The notes below the pieces were generated by a model that worked only from the letters and a program-made list of their open reading frames with translations, made no database searches and was not told the origin of the DNA. Source: Bog-113 sp965226755 (lineage in GTDB: Bacteria; Acidobacteriota; Terriglobia; Bryobacterales; Bryobacteraceae). From it: 64,000 nucleotides of DNA. The DNA lies in the NCBI GenBank assembly GCA_965226755.1, contig CBDDDT010000002.1, positions 248,001 to 312,000 of the forward strand, in the 5' to 3' direction. The translations under genes and the position numbers were made by a program. Below, one piece after another: positions 27,361-36,413 of the stretch; positions within the stretch are counted from its first letter, which is position 1, and each line of letters opens with the position of its first letter.

Positions 27361-28700
27361 GCGAGCTCCTGGACGTTGCGTCGCGGACCGTGGAGCTTGC
27401 GCGCAAGGCGGGAGCGACGGACGCGGAGTGCACCGTGTCCGAAGGCGAGGAGTTCTCGGTCAACGTTCGCCTGGGCGAGATCGAAACGCTGAAGCAGGCG
27501 GGCTCGCGGGGCGCCGGTCTGCGCATTCTGGTGGGCGCGTACACGGGATCTTCGTACACGTCGGATCTCTCGGCCGCGGGCGTGGAGAAGCTGGTGCAGT
27601 CCGCGATGGAACTGGCCGAGGTGACCACGGAGGATCCGTTCGCGGGCTTGCCGGACCGCGAGGAACTGGGCTCGACCGGCGGCGACCTGGAGCTGTTCAG
27701 CGGCGAGATCGAAAAGATCGCTCCGGAAGAACGCATCGAGATGGCGAAGCGCGCGGAAGCCGCCGCGATGGGCTTCGACCCGCGCATCAACAATAGCGAC
27801 GGAGCCTCGTTCGATTCCTACCGCGGGCGCCATGGGTTCGCCAACTCGCGCGGATTCGCGGGCGAATTCGCCAGCAGCTACTGCTCGATCGGGTGCGTCC
27901 CGGTGGCGAAGACCGGCGACCGCATGGAGCGCGACTACTGGTACAGCTCGGCGCGGCAGCCCGGGAAACTGGAATCGCCCGAGTATGTGGGGCGATTAGC
28001 GGCACAGCGCACGGTCCGGCGTTTGGGGGCGGTGAAAGCGCCGACGCAGAAAGCTTTGGTGGTGTTCGAACCCCGGGTGGCGCGCTCGTTCGTGGGGAAC
28101 CTGTTCGAAGCGCTGGAAGGGCGGGCGATCTATCGGCAGTCCTCGTTTCTGCGGGACAAGATCGGGCAGACCGTGGCGTCCTCGCGGATGACGCTGATTG
28201 ACGATGGGACCATCCCCGGCCTTTTCGGGACGCAGCCGTTCGATGACGAAGGCGTGGCGACGCGGAGAACGCCGGTGATCGAGAATGGCGTTCTGAAAAG
28301 CTATCTGTTGAATACGTACGCCGCCCGCAAGCTCGGCATGAAGACGACCGGGAACGCGTCACGGGGGCTCACGGGCAACGCGGGCGTGGGTCACGGCAAC
28401 CTGTACATCGAGGCGGGAAAACGGACGCCGGAAGAGATGCTGCGGGCCATCCCGAACGGATTCTACGTGACGGAGCTGATCGGGTCGGGCGTGAATACGG
28501 CGACGGGCGATTACTCACGCGGGGCGAGCGGGCTTTGGATCGAGAACGGCCAACTTTCCTACGCGGTGAGCGAGGTGACGATCGCGGGCACGATGCAGGA
28601 GATGCTGGCGAGCCTGGAGCCGGCGACGGATCTGGAATTCCGGGGCTCGGTGGCCGCGCCGACGCTGCTTTTGGGAGAGATGACCGTTGGTGGACGCTAA
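27357..28700 (+). CDS. pmbA: TldE/PmbA partner subunit
   Basis: A 447-residue PmbA (TldE), the partner of TldD that lacks the zinc motif. The TTG start at 27357 overlaps the tldD stop by three bases. The N-terminus (ASRTVELARKAGATDAEC) and the middle MERDYWYSSAR, then LVVFEPRVARSFVGNLFEALEG, correspond to the pseudo-active-site region; FGTQPFDDEGVATRRTPV and GNASRGLTG match family C-terminal motifs, and TLLLGEMTVGG ends the protein. The order tldD-pmbA, coupled, is the usual working unit. Confidence 0.93.
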   Translation: MSELLDVASRTVELARKAGATDAECTVSEGEEFSVNVRLGEIETLKQAGSRGAGLRILVGAYTGSSYTSDLSAAGVEKLVQSAMELAEVTTEDPFAGLPDREELGSTGGDLELFSGEIEKIAPEERIEMAKRAEAAAMGFDPRINNSDGASFDSYRGRHGFANSRGFAGEFASSYCSIGCVPVAKTGDRMERDYWYSSARQPGKLESPEYVGRLAAQRTVRRLGAVKAPTQKALVVFEPRVARSFVGNLFEALEGRAIYRQSSFLRDKIGQTVASSRMTLIDDGTIPGLFGTQPFDDEGVATRRTPVIENGVLKSYLLNTYAARKLGMKTTGNASRGLTGNAGVGHGNLYIEAGKRTPEEMLRAIPNGFYVTELIGSGVNTATGDYSRGASGLWIENGQLSYAVSEVTIAGTMQEMLASLEPATDLEFRGSVAAPTLLLGEMTVGGR

Positions 28701-29160
28701 GAAAGCCGGGAAGCGGGTCGGAATCTCTCCGGCGGTTATCGTGATCTCGCTGGCGGCGATCGCGGGAGCGGCGCTGTTTGGCTGGCTCACGTTTGGTCCC
28801 AAGCCGGCGCCGCCGCCTCAGCCGTCGCTCACCGCCGAAGGGCGCGCCTATCTGCCCAATCTGAAGCTGAGCGACGTGCAACCTCAGACGTCGGAAAGCT
28901 ATATCCAGAAGAGCCTGTTCGAGATCATGGGCAAGATCACGAACGCCGGCCCGAAGACCGTTACGGGCGTGCAGGTGACGTGCGTGTTCCGGAACTACAG
29001 CGGGCAGGAGATCAAGCGCGAGCGGGTGAGCGTGGTCGGACCGCGGACCGGAACTCTGGCCCCTAACGCGACGGCTGCTTTTCGCCTGGCGTTCGATGAT
29101 GTGCCGGACGACTGGAATCAGCAGATGCCGAATTTCGTGATCGCGCAGATCGCATTTTAG
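28687..29160 (+). CDS. Membrane-anchored protein with FxLYD-like domain
   Basis: A 157-residue protein beginning at TTG 28687 or GTG 28690 inside the end of pmbA. Residues 13-36 form one transmembrane helix (VIVISLAAIAGAALFGWL), followed by a Pro-rich spacer. The periplasmic domain (about 50-155) looks like the beta-sandwich of FxLYD/DUF2393-type proteins: LFEIMGKITNAGPKTVTGV and VQVTCVFRNYSGQEI, then GTLAPNATAAFRLAFDDVP. The function is unknown. It closes the tldD operon; its stop overlaps the next convergent gene by four bases. Confidence 0.7.
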   Translation: MVDAKKAGKRVGISPAVIVISLAAIAGAALFGWLTFGPKPAPPPQPSLTAEGRAYLPNLKLSDVQPQTSESYIQKSLFEIMGKITNAGPKTVTGVQVTCVFRNYSGQEIKRERVSVVGPRTGTLAPNATAAFRLAFDDVPDDWNQQMPNFVIAQIAF

Positions 29161-30206
29161 GGCAGCGTTTGGAAGCGAATCGCTCCCTGGCTCTCCCAGG
29201 CCGCAAGCACGTGGCCGTTGGGAAGCGCGAGGAGTTCGCCGTATTGGCCGTCCGGATCGAGGAGCGCGGGTGCGGACTGGCCCGGCCCCAGAGATTCGAG
29301 ACCGTTCGAGTCCCGCCAGGACAGGAAAGTGCCGGCGCCGCCCACGGCAATGGCGGGGTCTTTGCCGGCGTGAATGGGCTTTTCCGGCTCATTCGGGCGG
29401 GCGGTGTAGATGGTCTGCTCGCGGCGCCAGACCGTGACCGGCTTATCGGAACGGTCGTAAACGACGCCGCCGCCGTCCATGGGGCAGGCATCCAGTTTCC
29501 AGGATCCGGCGCCGAGCTTCGCGGCGGCTGAGAACGTTTTGCCGCCGTCGCTCGATTTGGAGAGGTAGAAATCGCGGTCGCCGGCGATGAGGTTGCGCCA
29601 CATAACAGTGATGAGGCCGTTTCCGTCGATCGCGACGGACGGGTGGCAGCACTGGCAGATGGAGCCGTCAGGAGACGCATACACTTCCTTGTTGGGCGAC
29701 CACGTCGCCCCGCCATCGTGAGACGCCGAACCATACAGGCGCGCCCCCGTCTTGCGATGATCGAGCCAAACGGCGTAAACGAGCCCGTTGGGACCTGCGG
29801 CCATGGCGTGAAGACCTTCACGGGCGGAGTTCGGAACATCGTTGATGTGCGCCGCGAGTTTCCAAGTGGCCCCGTCGTCGGTGGAGCGGAACGCCAGAAG
29901 GTCCCCATCCTTGCCGCCGCCCAGCGGTCCGGCGACCAGAGAAATCACGGTGCTTTTGCCGGCGATCGCGATGCGGGGACCGCGGTGCCGGCCGGCGGAG
30001 ATGAAGCCCGGCTGCGCGACCGTGCGGGGCGCCGGCCAGGTTTGGCCTCCATCGGACGACTCCGTGAAGAGCACTTTGTTTCCGGAGACGAAGGTGGCCG
30101 CCACCTTGTTGCTTTGGCCTGCCAACTGCACTTGTTGGTAGACGCCGCCCTCCGGCGCCGATAGCCGCAAAACCGAACCAAGCGCCAGAAAAAGTAAAAT
30201 CGTCAT
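29157..30206 (-). CDS. Exported Asp-box (BNR/sialidase-like) beta-propeller protein
   Basis: A 349-residue protein with a short N-terminal hydrophobic segment (ILLFLALGSVLRLS). Four Asp-box turns are clear: SSDGGQTW, STDDGATW, SHDGGATW and SSDGGKTF, spaced as in a six-bladed sialidase-like propeller. A conserved CQCCHPSV segment sits in the middle. The catalytic Arg triad and Tyr of true sialidases are not evident, so I would not call it a sialidase. The frequent DGGxTW proteins in acidobacteria are exported binding or unknown-function proteins. Confidence 0.8.
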   Translation of the reverse strand: MTILLFLALGSVLRLSAPEGGVYQQVQLAGQSNKVAATFVSGNKVLFTESSDGGQTWPAPRTVAQPGFISAGRHRGPRIAIAGKSTVISLVAGPLGGGKDGDLLAFRSTDDGATWKLAAHINDVPNSAREGLHAMAAGPNGLVYAVWLDHRKTGARLYGSASHDGGATWSPNKEVYASPDGSICQCCHPSVAIDGNGLITVMWRNLIAGDRDFYLSKSSDGGKTFSAAAKLGAGSWKLDACPMDGGGVVYDRSDKPVTVWRREQTIYTARPNEPEKPIHAGKDPAIAVGGAGTFLSWRDSNGLESLGPGQSAPALLDPDGQYGELLALPNGHVLAAWESQGAIRFQTLP

Positions 30207-30241
30207 GCGAGAATCAGATTAACCTAAGCGCCTGAACCTGC

Positions 30242-31273
30242 ATGTCTTTCCCGCCAGACGTCAAGCGCAGACCCGGTATCCCAAAGTGGCTTGTTCCCGC
30301 CCTGGGATTCATTGTCTCCATCGTCAGTTGCTACTTTGCTTTCCGGCGCTTCGACTTCAACCAGCTCGGCCGCGATTTCGAGCACCTGATCTGGCCGTGG
30401 GTGATTCTGGCGGTGGCGCTGGAGCTGGCCTCTTACATCGTGGACGCGTGGCGCTGGCTGGTGATTCTGAGTCCGGCGGAACAGCCGACGCTTCTGCAAT
30501 GCGTACAGGCCACGTTCATCGGACTGTTCGCCAATGATCTGCTGCCCGCAAAAGCGGGCGAAGTGATCCGCCCCTACCTGCTGTCACGCTGGGCCGACGT
30601 TCCGCTTTCCCTTTCGATCACCTCGGCGGCCATGGAGCGCATTCTGGACGGCGTAACGATGGTGATCTGCTTCTACATCGTTTCAGCGGATATGACCGGG
30701 CTGCCGGGATGGCTCCGAGACGGGATGGGCACGCTGGCGATCGCGATGGGCGTGATCATGTCGGTGTTCCTGTTCATCCTGTTCTATAAGAGCCACGCGC
30801 ACCGGGTGGTCTCCGGCAGTAAGTTTGCGGTGAAGTTCATTCACCTGCTGGACGAGTTGCACCTGCTCGGCTGCTGGCAAACGCTGTGGGCCGCGTTCGG
30901 GCTTTCCTTTGTCTACTTCCTTTGCCAGTTTCTGGCGGTGATGTGCCTGGCGCGGGCTTACAACTTCGATTTCGGGCTCCGGGAATCGGCGTTCGTCCTC
31001 TTGGTGGTGCGGCTGATCACCTTGATTCCCAGCGCGCCCGGCAACATCGGGTCGTTCCAATTCTTTTGCGAACTGGCGTTACGGATGCTGATGGTGGAGG
31101 CAGCCAACGCCAACAGCTTCGCTTTGATCGCGTACTTTTTCCTGACGGCGCCGCCTTTGGTGATCGGGGCGGGAACGGTGATGCTGACTGGCCTGAGCAT
31201 CGGGGAATTGCATAAGCAAGCCCATCATGCGCACCGCGAGCATGAAGAGTCGCGCAACCCGGGGCCGGCCTGA
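30242..31273 (+). CDS. UPF0104/LPG-synthase TM-region membrane protein
   Basis: A 343-residue integral membrane protein with about seven to eight hydrophobic helices. LEHLIWPWVILAVALELASY, LLPAKAGEVIRPYLL (the conserved P/G-rich loop), ERILDGVTMV and RLITLIPSAPGNIGSFQFF are hallmarks of the family that includes the membrane part of lysylphosphatidylglycerol synthase (the flippase module) without the soluble synthetase. Isolated copies are of unknown function, possibly a lipid or polyprenyl flippase. It abuts the convergent DUF1501 gene with no gap. Confidence 0.85.
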   Translation: MSFPPDVKRRPGIPKWLVPALGFIVSIVSCYFAFRRFDFNQLGRDFEHLIWPWVILAVALELASYIVDAWRWLVILSPAEQPTLLQCVQATFIGLFANDLLPAKAGEVIRPYLLSRWADVPLSLSITSAAMERILDGVTMVICFYIVSADMTGLPGWLRDGMGTLAIAMGVIMSVFLFILFYKSHAHRVVSGSKFAVKFIHLLDELHLLGCWQTLWAAFGLSFVYFLCQFLAVMCLARAYNFDFGLRESAFVLLVVRLITLIPSAPGNIGSFQFFCELALRMLMVEAANANSFALIAYFFLTAPPLVIGAGTVMLTGLSIGELHKQAHHAHREHEESRNPGPA

Positions 31274-32713
31274 TTACGAGATCAGCTTTTTCACGACGCT
31301 GCCTTCCACGTCGGTGAGCCGGAAATCGCGCCCCATGTAGCGATAGGTGAGGCGCTTGTGGTCGAATCCCAACTGGTTGAGCAGGGTGGCTTGTAAATCG
31401 TGGACGTGGATCGGGTCCTCGATGATGTTGAAGCACAGATCGTCGGTTTTGCCCACGACGCGTCCGCCGGGAATGCCGCCGCCCGCGAGCCACATGCTGT
31501 AAGCGACCGGATGGTGATCGCGTCCGGCGTTGCCGGCGTCTTCGGGCTTGCGGATTTCACTCATCGGGGTGCGGCCGAATTCCCCGCCCCATACGACCAG
31601 CGTCTCTTCCAGCAGACCGCGCTGTTTCAGATCTTTGATCAGCGCGGCCGCGGGCTGGTCGGTGGCGCGGCATTGCTGCTTCAAGCCCTTGGTCAGTTCG
31701 GTGTGATGATCCCAGCTGGCGTGCATCATCATGACGAAGCGTACGCCGCGCTCCACCAGCCGGCGGGCCAGCAGGCAGTTGGTGCCGAATTGCTTGGTGT
31801 CCTTTTCGTTCACCCCGTACATCTCGAGCGTGGCGGCGGATTCCTTGGAAAAATCCAGAAGCTCCGGAGCGGCGGCTTGCATGCGGAACGCGAGTTCGTA
31901 GTTCGCGATGCGCGAGGCGATTTCCTGATCGCCGGTCGCGCGGAGATGTTCTTCATTCAGATCTTTGAGGACGTCGAGTTCCTGCCGTTCGCGGTCGCGC
32001 GTGATCCCGGCGGGATTCGATAAGTAAACAATGGGTTCGCCCGAGCTGCGAAATACGGTGCCCTGGTAGGTTGACGGGAGAAAGCCGCTGGAGAAGTTGG
32101 ATTCTCCGCCGCTGGTGCCGACGCCAGAGCTGAGGACGACGAAGCCGGGGAGATTCTCGGATTCGCTGCCCAGGCCATAGAGCACCCACGATCCCATGGA
32201 AGGCCGGCCGGATTGCAGCGTTCCGGCGAAGAGCAGCAACTGGCCGGGGTGGTGATTAAACGCGTCCGTGTGCATGGACCGCACGAGGCAGATGTCGTCC
32301 GAAACGGAGGCCAGATGCGGCAGCAGTTCACTGATCTCCGTGCCGGCCTTCCCGCTGGGCGTGAACTGGTAAGGGCTGCCGAAGACCGCGGCGGTGGGCT
32401 TGATGAAAGCGAGCTGGAGATTCTTCGTGATGGATTCCGGGAGCGGTTTGCCGTTCCACTTCTGGAGTTCGGGTTTGGGGTCGAACAGATCGAGCTGGCT
32501 GGGGCCGCCTTCCATGAACATGAAGATGACGTTTTTCGCCTTGGGCGCGAAGTGAGGCTTCCTCGGGAGCATCGCGTTGAGCGAGCCGTGGACATCGGAA
32601 GCGAGACCTTCTTTCTGGAGAAGGCTGGCGAGAGCCATGGTTCCAATACCGGCGCCGACTTCGCGGAAGAAGTGGCGGCGGCTGCGGGCGCGGTCGAGAT
32701 GGAGCGGGTTCAT
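31274..32713 (-). CDS. DUF1501 (sulfatase-like fold) protein with Tat-type signal
   Basis: A 479-residue DUF1501 protein. The N-terminus, SRRHFFREVGAGIGTMALASL, is a twin-arginine-like export signal. Later motifs: KNVIFMFMEGGPSQLDLFDPKP (metal-binding Asp of the alkaline-phosphatase-like core), HHPGQLL, VMMMHASWDHHTEL, VWGGEFGRTP and DHHPVAYSMWLAGGGI. The family is found next to DUF1553 cytochromes in planctomycetes, verrucomicrobia and acidobacteria; its substrate is unknown, but metal-dependent sulfatase or phosphatase folds are shared. Coupled to DUF1553 upstream with 5 bases between. Tat export fits the tatA gene at 39.3 kb. Confidence 0.9.
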   Translation of the reverse strand: MNPLHLDRARSRRHFFREVGAGIGTMALASLLQKEGLASDVHGSLNAMLPRKPHFAPKAKNVIFMFMEGGPSQLDLFDPKPELQKWNGKPLPESITKNLQLAFIKPTAAVFGSPYQFTPSGKAGTEISELLPHLASVSDDICLVRSMHTDAFNHHPGQLLLFAGTLQSGRPSMGSWVLYGLGSESENLPGFVVLSSGVGTSGGESNFSSGFLPSTYQGTVFRSSGEPIVYLSNPAGITRDRERQELDVLKDLNEEHLRATGDQEIASRIANYELAFRMQAAAPELLDFSKESAATLEMYGVNEKDTKQFGTNCLLARRLVERGVRFVMMMHASWDHHTELTKGLKQQCRATDQPAAALIKDLKQRGLLEETLVVWGGEFGRTPMSEIRKPEDAGNAGRDHHPVAYSMWLAGGGIPGGRVVGKTDDLCFNIIEDPIHVHDLQATLLNQLGFDHKRLTYRYMGRDFRLTDVEGSVVKKLIS

Positions 32714-32718
32714 GGCGA

Positions 32719-35187
32719 TTACTCCCGAGTGATGAATTCGTGGGTGTTGAGGAGGACGCGGGCGACGCCGGTCCAGCCGTAAGCGGCGGGTTGCGACTGG
32801 AAGTAGGCGGCGAGGCGAGCGCGTTCCGTGGCGCTCGGGCCGCGTCCGAAGCAGAGGCGGTAGGCGTAATCGAGGCGCGCATCGAAGCTGGGAGGCGCTT
32901 CGCGTTCGAGACGGAACGCGAGCGCTTCGGCGGATTCGTAGAAGACCGGGTCGTTCAGCAGGTTCAGAGCCTGGAGCGGCGTGTCGGACGCGCGGCGGCG
33001 CGTGCAGGCGAGAACCGAATCGGGCTCATCGAAGTTGGCGAGGAAGGGATATGGCGTGGTGCGCTGGTAGTGGATATACAGCCCGCGGCGATAGCGGTCT
33101 GAGCCGGTGGACTCTTTCCACTTCACGCTGCCCGCGTAACCGAGTTCGGCGATGCCCGCAGGTTGCGGAGGACGAACGCTTTTCCCGCCGATGGCGGGAT
33201 CGAGAAGGCCGCTGACCGCGAGCGCTTCATCGCGAATGCTTTCGGCCGGCAGGCGAACCGAAGACTGGCGGGCCAGCAGTACGTTGGCGGGATCTTTGGT
33301 GTCGAGTTCGGGGCGGCCGTGCGAGGACTGGCGGTACGTCGCCGACAGGACGATTTCGCGGATCAGACGCTTGATCCCCCAGCCGTGGTCGCGGAAATCG
33401 GAGGCGAGCCAATCGAGCAGTTGGGGATGCGAGGGAAGCGTGCCCTGCGTGCCGAAATCGTCGCTGGTGGAGACGATGCCCTGTCCGAACAGCTCCTGCC
33501 AGTAGCGATTGACGGCGACGCGCGCGGTGAGCGGGTTCTGGTTCGACACAATCCATTCGGCCAGCCCGAGGCGGTTGCGCGGAGCGTCCTTCGGCATGAG
33601 AGGCAGGAAGGACGGCGTGTCGGGAACGACTTCGACCGCGTTGTTCTTATAGTCGCCCTTCGGATGCGTGAAGGTGCGGTGCGGGCCGGTGTCGTCGGCG
33701 ATGGTCATGGCTTCGGACAAGCGGGGGAAATTGGCGTCAAGTCCGTCAATCGCCTTGGCGGCCGCCTTGAGGCGGTTGGCCGTCGGCTTGTCTTTGCCGA
33801 TGATGGGGCCGAAGTTGTGAAGGAAGTAGTCGGTGAGGATCTCGTTCTCGCGGGGCGAGCGGGATTCGGGGTGCAGGATGAGCCGGTCGAAGTTATCGAC
33901 CATGACCCGGTTCTGGGTGACTTCGAAATCCCAGCCCGTGTCTTTGCCGGGCTCCTGGATGGCTTGGGCGATGCGCCGCTCCCATTGCGATTGGAGCGCG
34001 GGTTGATTCGACCAGGCAAGGAGAGCCTCGCGCTTGCGGGTGTACTCGGGCCGGGCTTGCAGGTAGGGGCCGATTTCGCCGGGCATGGGCGCGTCGATGT
34101 TGACTTCGCGGGCGCGGTCGAAGAAGGCGAAGATCTGGTAGTAGTCGGTGTGCAGAATGGGGTCGTATTTGTGGGTATGGCACTGCGCGCAGCGGACGGT
34201 CAGGCCGAGCCAGGTGGCGCCGACGGTGCCGGTGCGGTCCACAAGCTGGTCATACCGATCGCTTTCGCGCGTGGAGCCGGCTTCGCGGTTCGTGAGGGTG
34301 TTGCGGAGAAAGCCGGTGGCGACGCGGGTATCGACGGTGGCGTCCGGCAACTCGTCCCCGGCCAGCTGCTCGATGGTGAACCGGTCATACGGGAGATCGC
34401 GGTTGAAGGCGTCGATAACCCACTGGCGGTAGCGCCACGCCGACGGGCGAACCAGGTCTTTCTCGAAGCCGTCGCTATCGGCGTAATGGGCGAGGTCGAG
34501 CCAATTGCGCGCCCACCTCTCGCCGAAATGCGGGGACGCGAGAAGGCGGTCGACGACGCGGTCGTAGGCGCCGGGTTGTTTGTCCTGAACGAAGTCGGCT
34601 GTTTCGGCGGGCGTGGGCGGCAGGCCGGTGAGATCGAGCGAGACCCGGCGGATAAGAGTCACGCGATCGGCCGCTGGCGATGGCTGGATGGATTCGGCTT
34701 CCAGGCGCGCCAGGATGAACTGATCGATGGGGTTGACGGGCCAGTCGCGATTTCGGACGGCGGGCGGATCGGGGTGGGTGATGGGCTGAAGAGACCAGAG
34801 CTTCGGCGCGGCTTTGAGAGGCGCGAGATGGCGAGCGGAGTCCGGCCAGACAGCGCCGCCGTCGATCCATGTTTTCAGCGCGGCGACCTGATCCGCCGTA
34901 AGGTGGGGACCGACGGGCGGCATGAACTTCGATCCCGCGCCGGTGACCATGGCGATCAGGCGGCTGGCGGCGGAATCTCCGGGAAGGATCACGGGACCGG
35001 AGTCGCTGCCTTTGAGAGCGAGATCGCGGTCGTCGAGGCGGAGCCCGGCCATGTGCGTCTGAGGGCCGTGACAGAGAATGCAGCGCGTCTGGAGAATGGG
35101 CTGGATGTCTTTGACGAAGCCGGTTTGGTCTGCCCGAATGAGCAAGGGCGATGCGAGAAGCAGCGCGAGTGGCAATCGGAGACGCAT
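32719..35187 (-). CDS. DUF1549/DUF1553 protein with N-terminal cytochrome c motif
   Basis: An 822-residue exported protein. I chose the ATG at 35187, which gives a signal peptide (RLRLPLALLLASPLLIRA); the longer frame to 35343 would hide it. Residues about 25-115 contain a single heme-binding motif, CILCH, in a planctomycete-type cytochrome domain. DUF1549 (from about 150) includes VTLIRRVSLDLTGLPPT and YDRVVDRLLASPHFGERWA, and DUF1553 (about 530-790) has RNRLGLAEWIVSNQNPLTARV, then VNRYWQELFG and RRGLYIHYQR. The family's chemistry is not established; roles in polysaccharide degradation are proposed. Expressed with DUF1501. Confidence 0.9.
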   Translation of the reverse strand: MRLRLPLALLLASPLLIRADQTGFVKDIQPILQTRCILCHGPQTHMAGLRLDDRDLALKGSDSGPVILPGDSAASRLIAMVTGAGSKFMPPVGPHLTADQVAALKTWIDGGAVWPDSARHLAPLKAAPKLWSLQPITHPDPPAVRNRDWPVNPIDQFILARLEAESIQPSPAADRVTLIRRVSLDLTGLPPTPAETADFVQDKQPGAYDRVVDRLLASPHFGERWARNWLDLAHYADSDGFEKDLVRPSAWRYRQWVIDAFNRDLPYDRFTIEQLAGDELPDATVDTRVATGFLRNTLTNREAGSTRESDRYDQLVDRTGTVGATWLGLTVRCAQCHTHKYDPILHTDYYQIFAFFDRAREVNIDAPMPGEIGPYLQARPEYTRKREALLAWSNQPALQSQWERRIAQAIQEPGKDTGWDFEVTQNRVMVDNFDRLILHPESRSPRENEILTDYFLHNFGPIIGKDKPTANRLKAAAKAIDGLDANFPRLSEAMTIADDTGPHRTFTHPKGDYKNNAVEVVPDTPSFLPLMPKDAPRNRLGLAEWIVSNQNPLTARVAVNRYWQELFGQGIVSTSDDFGTQGTLPSHPQLLDWLASDFRDHGWGIKRLIREIVLSATYRQSSHGRPELDTKDPANVLLARQSSVRLPAESIRDEALAVSGLLDPAIGGKSVRPPQPAGIAELGYAGSVKWKESTGSDRYRRGLYIHYQRTTPYPFLANFDEPDSVLACTRRRASDTPLQALNLLNDPVFYESAEALAFRLEREAPPSFDARLDYAYRLCFGRGPSATERARLAAYFQSQPAAYGWTGVARVLLNTHEFITRE

Positions 35188-35221
35188 GGTCCGGATGCAA
35201 CCGAGTATATCGCTGACCGGT

Positions 35222-35632
35222 TTACGAATCGGCCGCGCGCATCGCCGCGAGGGAGCGTTCGACTTCCGCGAGGGGAACGAAATCGCCCTGACCGATGCCG
35301 GGACAGTAAGCGGCGGTTTCGAGCCAGGCGGCCGCGTCTTCAATTAGGCTAGGCCAGAAGGGGAACGTGCCGCACTGGGTCGGCTTGGCGGGGTGGATGC
35401 CGCAGCCCCGGCCCTGGAGAAAATGGCACTGGGAGCGCGGCGGTTTGCGCAGGCGGAGCAGATGGCGGGTGCGGTAGACGTAGCGGGCTTCAAACTCCGC
35501 TGGAGTGAGACTGAGGAAGGCCGCGGCGCGCAGCAGGTCGCCTTCGGTGAGATAGACATACCCGCGCTGGTCGCAGCAGTTGGTGCACCCAGGCTGGCAC
35601 GTGAAGCGAAGGCGGCCCGGATCAAGCGGCAT
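35222..35632 (-). CDS. YkgJ-type cysteine-cluster protein
   Basis: A 136-residue protein starting at the ATG at 35632, whose first bases overlap the end of the VOC gene. It carries a metal- or Fe-S-binding cysteine set: CTNCCDQRG near the N-terminus, CHFLQGRGCGIHPAKPTQC and FPFWP, then CPGIGQG near the end. This is the UPF0153/YkgJ CxxCxxxxCCC pattern. It is thought to bind zinc or an Fe-S cluster; its function is unknown. It is the last gene of the minus-strand set before DUF1553. Confidence 0.85.
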   Translation of the reverse strand: MPLDPGRLRFTCQPGCTNCCDQRGYVYLTEGDLLRAAAFLSLTPAEFEARYVYRTRHLLRLRKPPRSQCHFLQGRGCGIHPAKPTQCGTFPFWPSLIEDAAAWLETAAYCPGIGQGDFVPLAEVERSLAAMRAADS

Positions 35633-36413
35633 TCTGGGGTTCAAAGAGGGCGAACACCGCGCCTTGCGGATCGCTGACGATCGACATACGCCCGACGTTC
35701 GGCATGGACATGGGCGGAAGCAGCACGCGGGCGCCGCGCTCTTCAGCTTTGGTGGTGGAGCCGTCGCAATCGGCGGTCTGGAAGTAGAGGAGCCAGTGGG
35801 GCGGCGTGTGCGGATTGCGCTGGCTCGCCGGCGGAATGCCGCCGATGAACTGATCGCCATTCTGGATATGGAGATAACCCGAAGGGTCGTGGGGAGCGGC
35901 GGCTATCGTCCACCCGAAGAGTTGCTCGTAGAAACCTCCGGCTTTTTGGGGATCCGGCGTGCTGAGGTCGGCCCAGCAGAAGGCGCCTTCTTCGGACGAA
36001 AGCAGGGCGGATGGCTGCTCGCCAGCCTGCCAGATATTAAACACTGCGCCGGTGGGATCGGCGAGCACAGCCATGCGGCCGGCGTTCAAGACGTCGAATG
36101 GAGCTCTGAGGACCTCGCCGCCCAGCGACTTGACTTGAGCGGCCGCGTCGTCGGCGCTGTCGACGGCGATATAGACCGACCAGTTAGGCGGAACTCCGGC
36201 GGCCAGCATCGCCGCATTCAGCTGGAAGGCCGCCCCGGTATTCTGGCCGTCGATTTGGAACATGGTGTTGCGGATGTTGGCGTTAGAGAATTCGATGAAC
36301 CGTTTACTGCTACGCTCGCCCGCCGCCGCGATGATCACCGGCAATTGGCGAATCCCACTCGTTTGAGGCGGCCGGCCTGCGGAAGCTTTGATCGGAAGCG
36401 GGGCCGTTTTCAT
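35622..36413 (-). CDS. VOC (glyoxalase-fold) protein chimera: recombinase start fused to truncated two-domain VOC
   Basis: A 263-residue open frame. Residues about 50-263 are the body of a two-domain vicinal-oxygen-chelate protein: the first domain keeps only its second half (AGVPPNWSVYIAVDSADDAAA, FDVLNAGRMAVLADPTGAVF), while the second is complete (AFCWADLSTPDPQKAGGFYEQLFGW, FDPQGAVFALFEP). Residues 1-50 do not look VOC at all but like the start of a tyrosine-recombinase N-terminal domain (see the separate entry). So the first VOC strand-helix unit is missing and replaced. The start ATG overlaps the stop of the upstream 132-residue gene. It may be non-functional or a novel fusion. Confidence 0.75.
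   Translation of the reverse strand: MKTAPLPIKASAGRPPQTSGIRQLPVIIAAAGERSSKRFIEFSNANIRNTMFQIDGQNTGAAFQLNAAMLAAGVPPNWSVYIAVDSADDAAAQVKSLGGEVLRAPFDVLNAGRMAVLADPTGAVFNIWQAGEQPSALLSSEEGAFCWADLSTPDPQKAGGFYEQLFGWTIAAAPHDPSGYLHIQNGDQFIGGIPPASQRNPHTPPHWLLYFQTADCDGSTTKAEERGARVLLPPMSMPNVGRMSIVSDPQGAVFALFEPQNAA
36264..36413 (-). pseudogene. N-terminal fragment of a tyrosine recombinase (integrase)
   Basis: The first about 50 residues of the VOC frame. The segment IRQLPVIIAAAGERSSKRFI, then EFSNANIRN, resembles the SAM-like N-terminal core-binding start of phage-type integrases (pattern LPxxIxxAGxxxxxRFxEFFTxxIRNxNTR). The match breaks exactly where the next conserved NTR-x-x-Y would be. No catalytic Arg or Tyr remains. 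This is my recognition of a family pattern, not a search result; a short non-homologous resemblance is possible but less likely given length and position. Confidence 0.55.

Noticed and set aside
33163..35352. A 729-residue plus-strand open frame over DUF1553
   Set aside because: It is a shadow of the minus-strand DUF1549/DUF1553 gene, rich in Gly/Val/Asp/Glu and without motifs.
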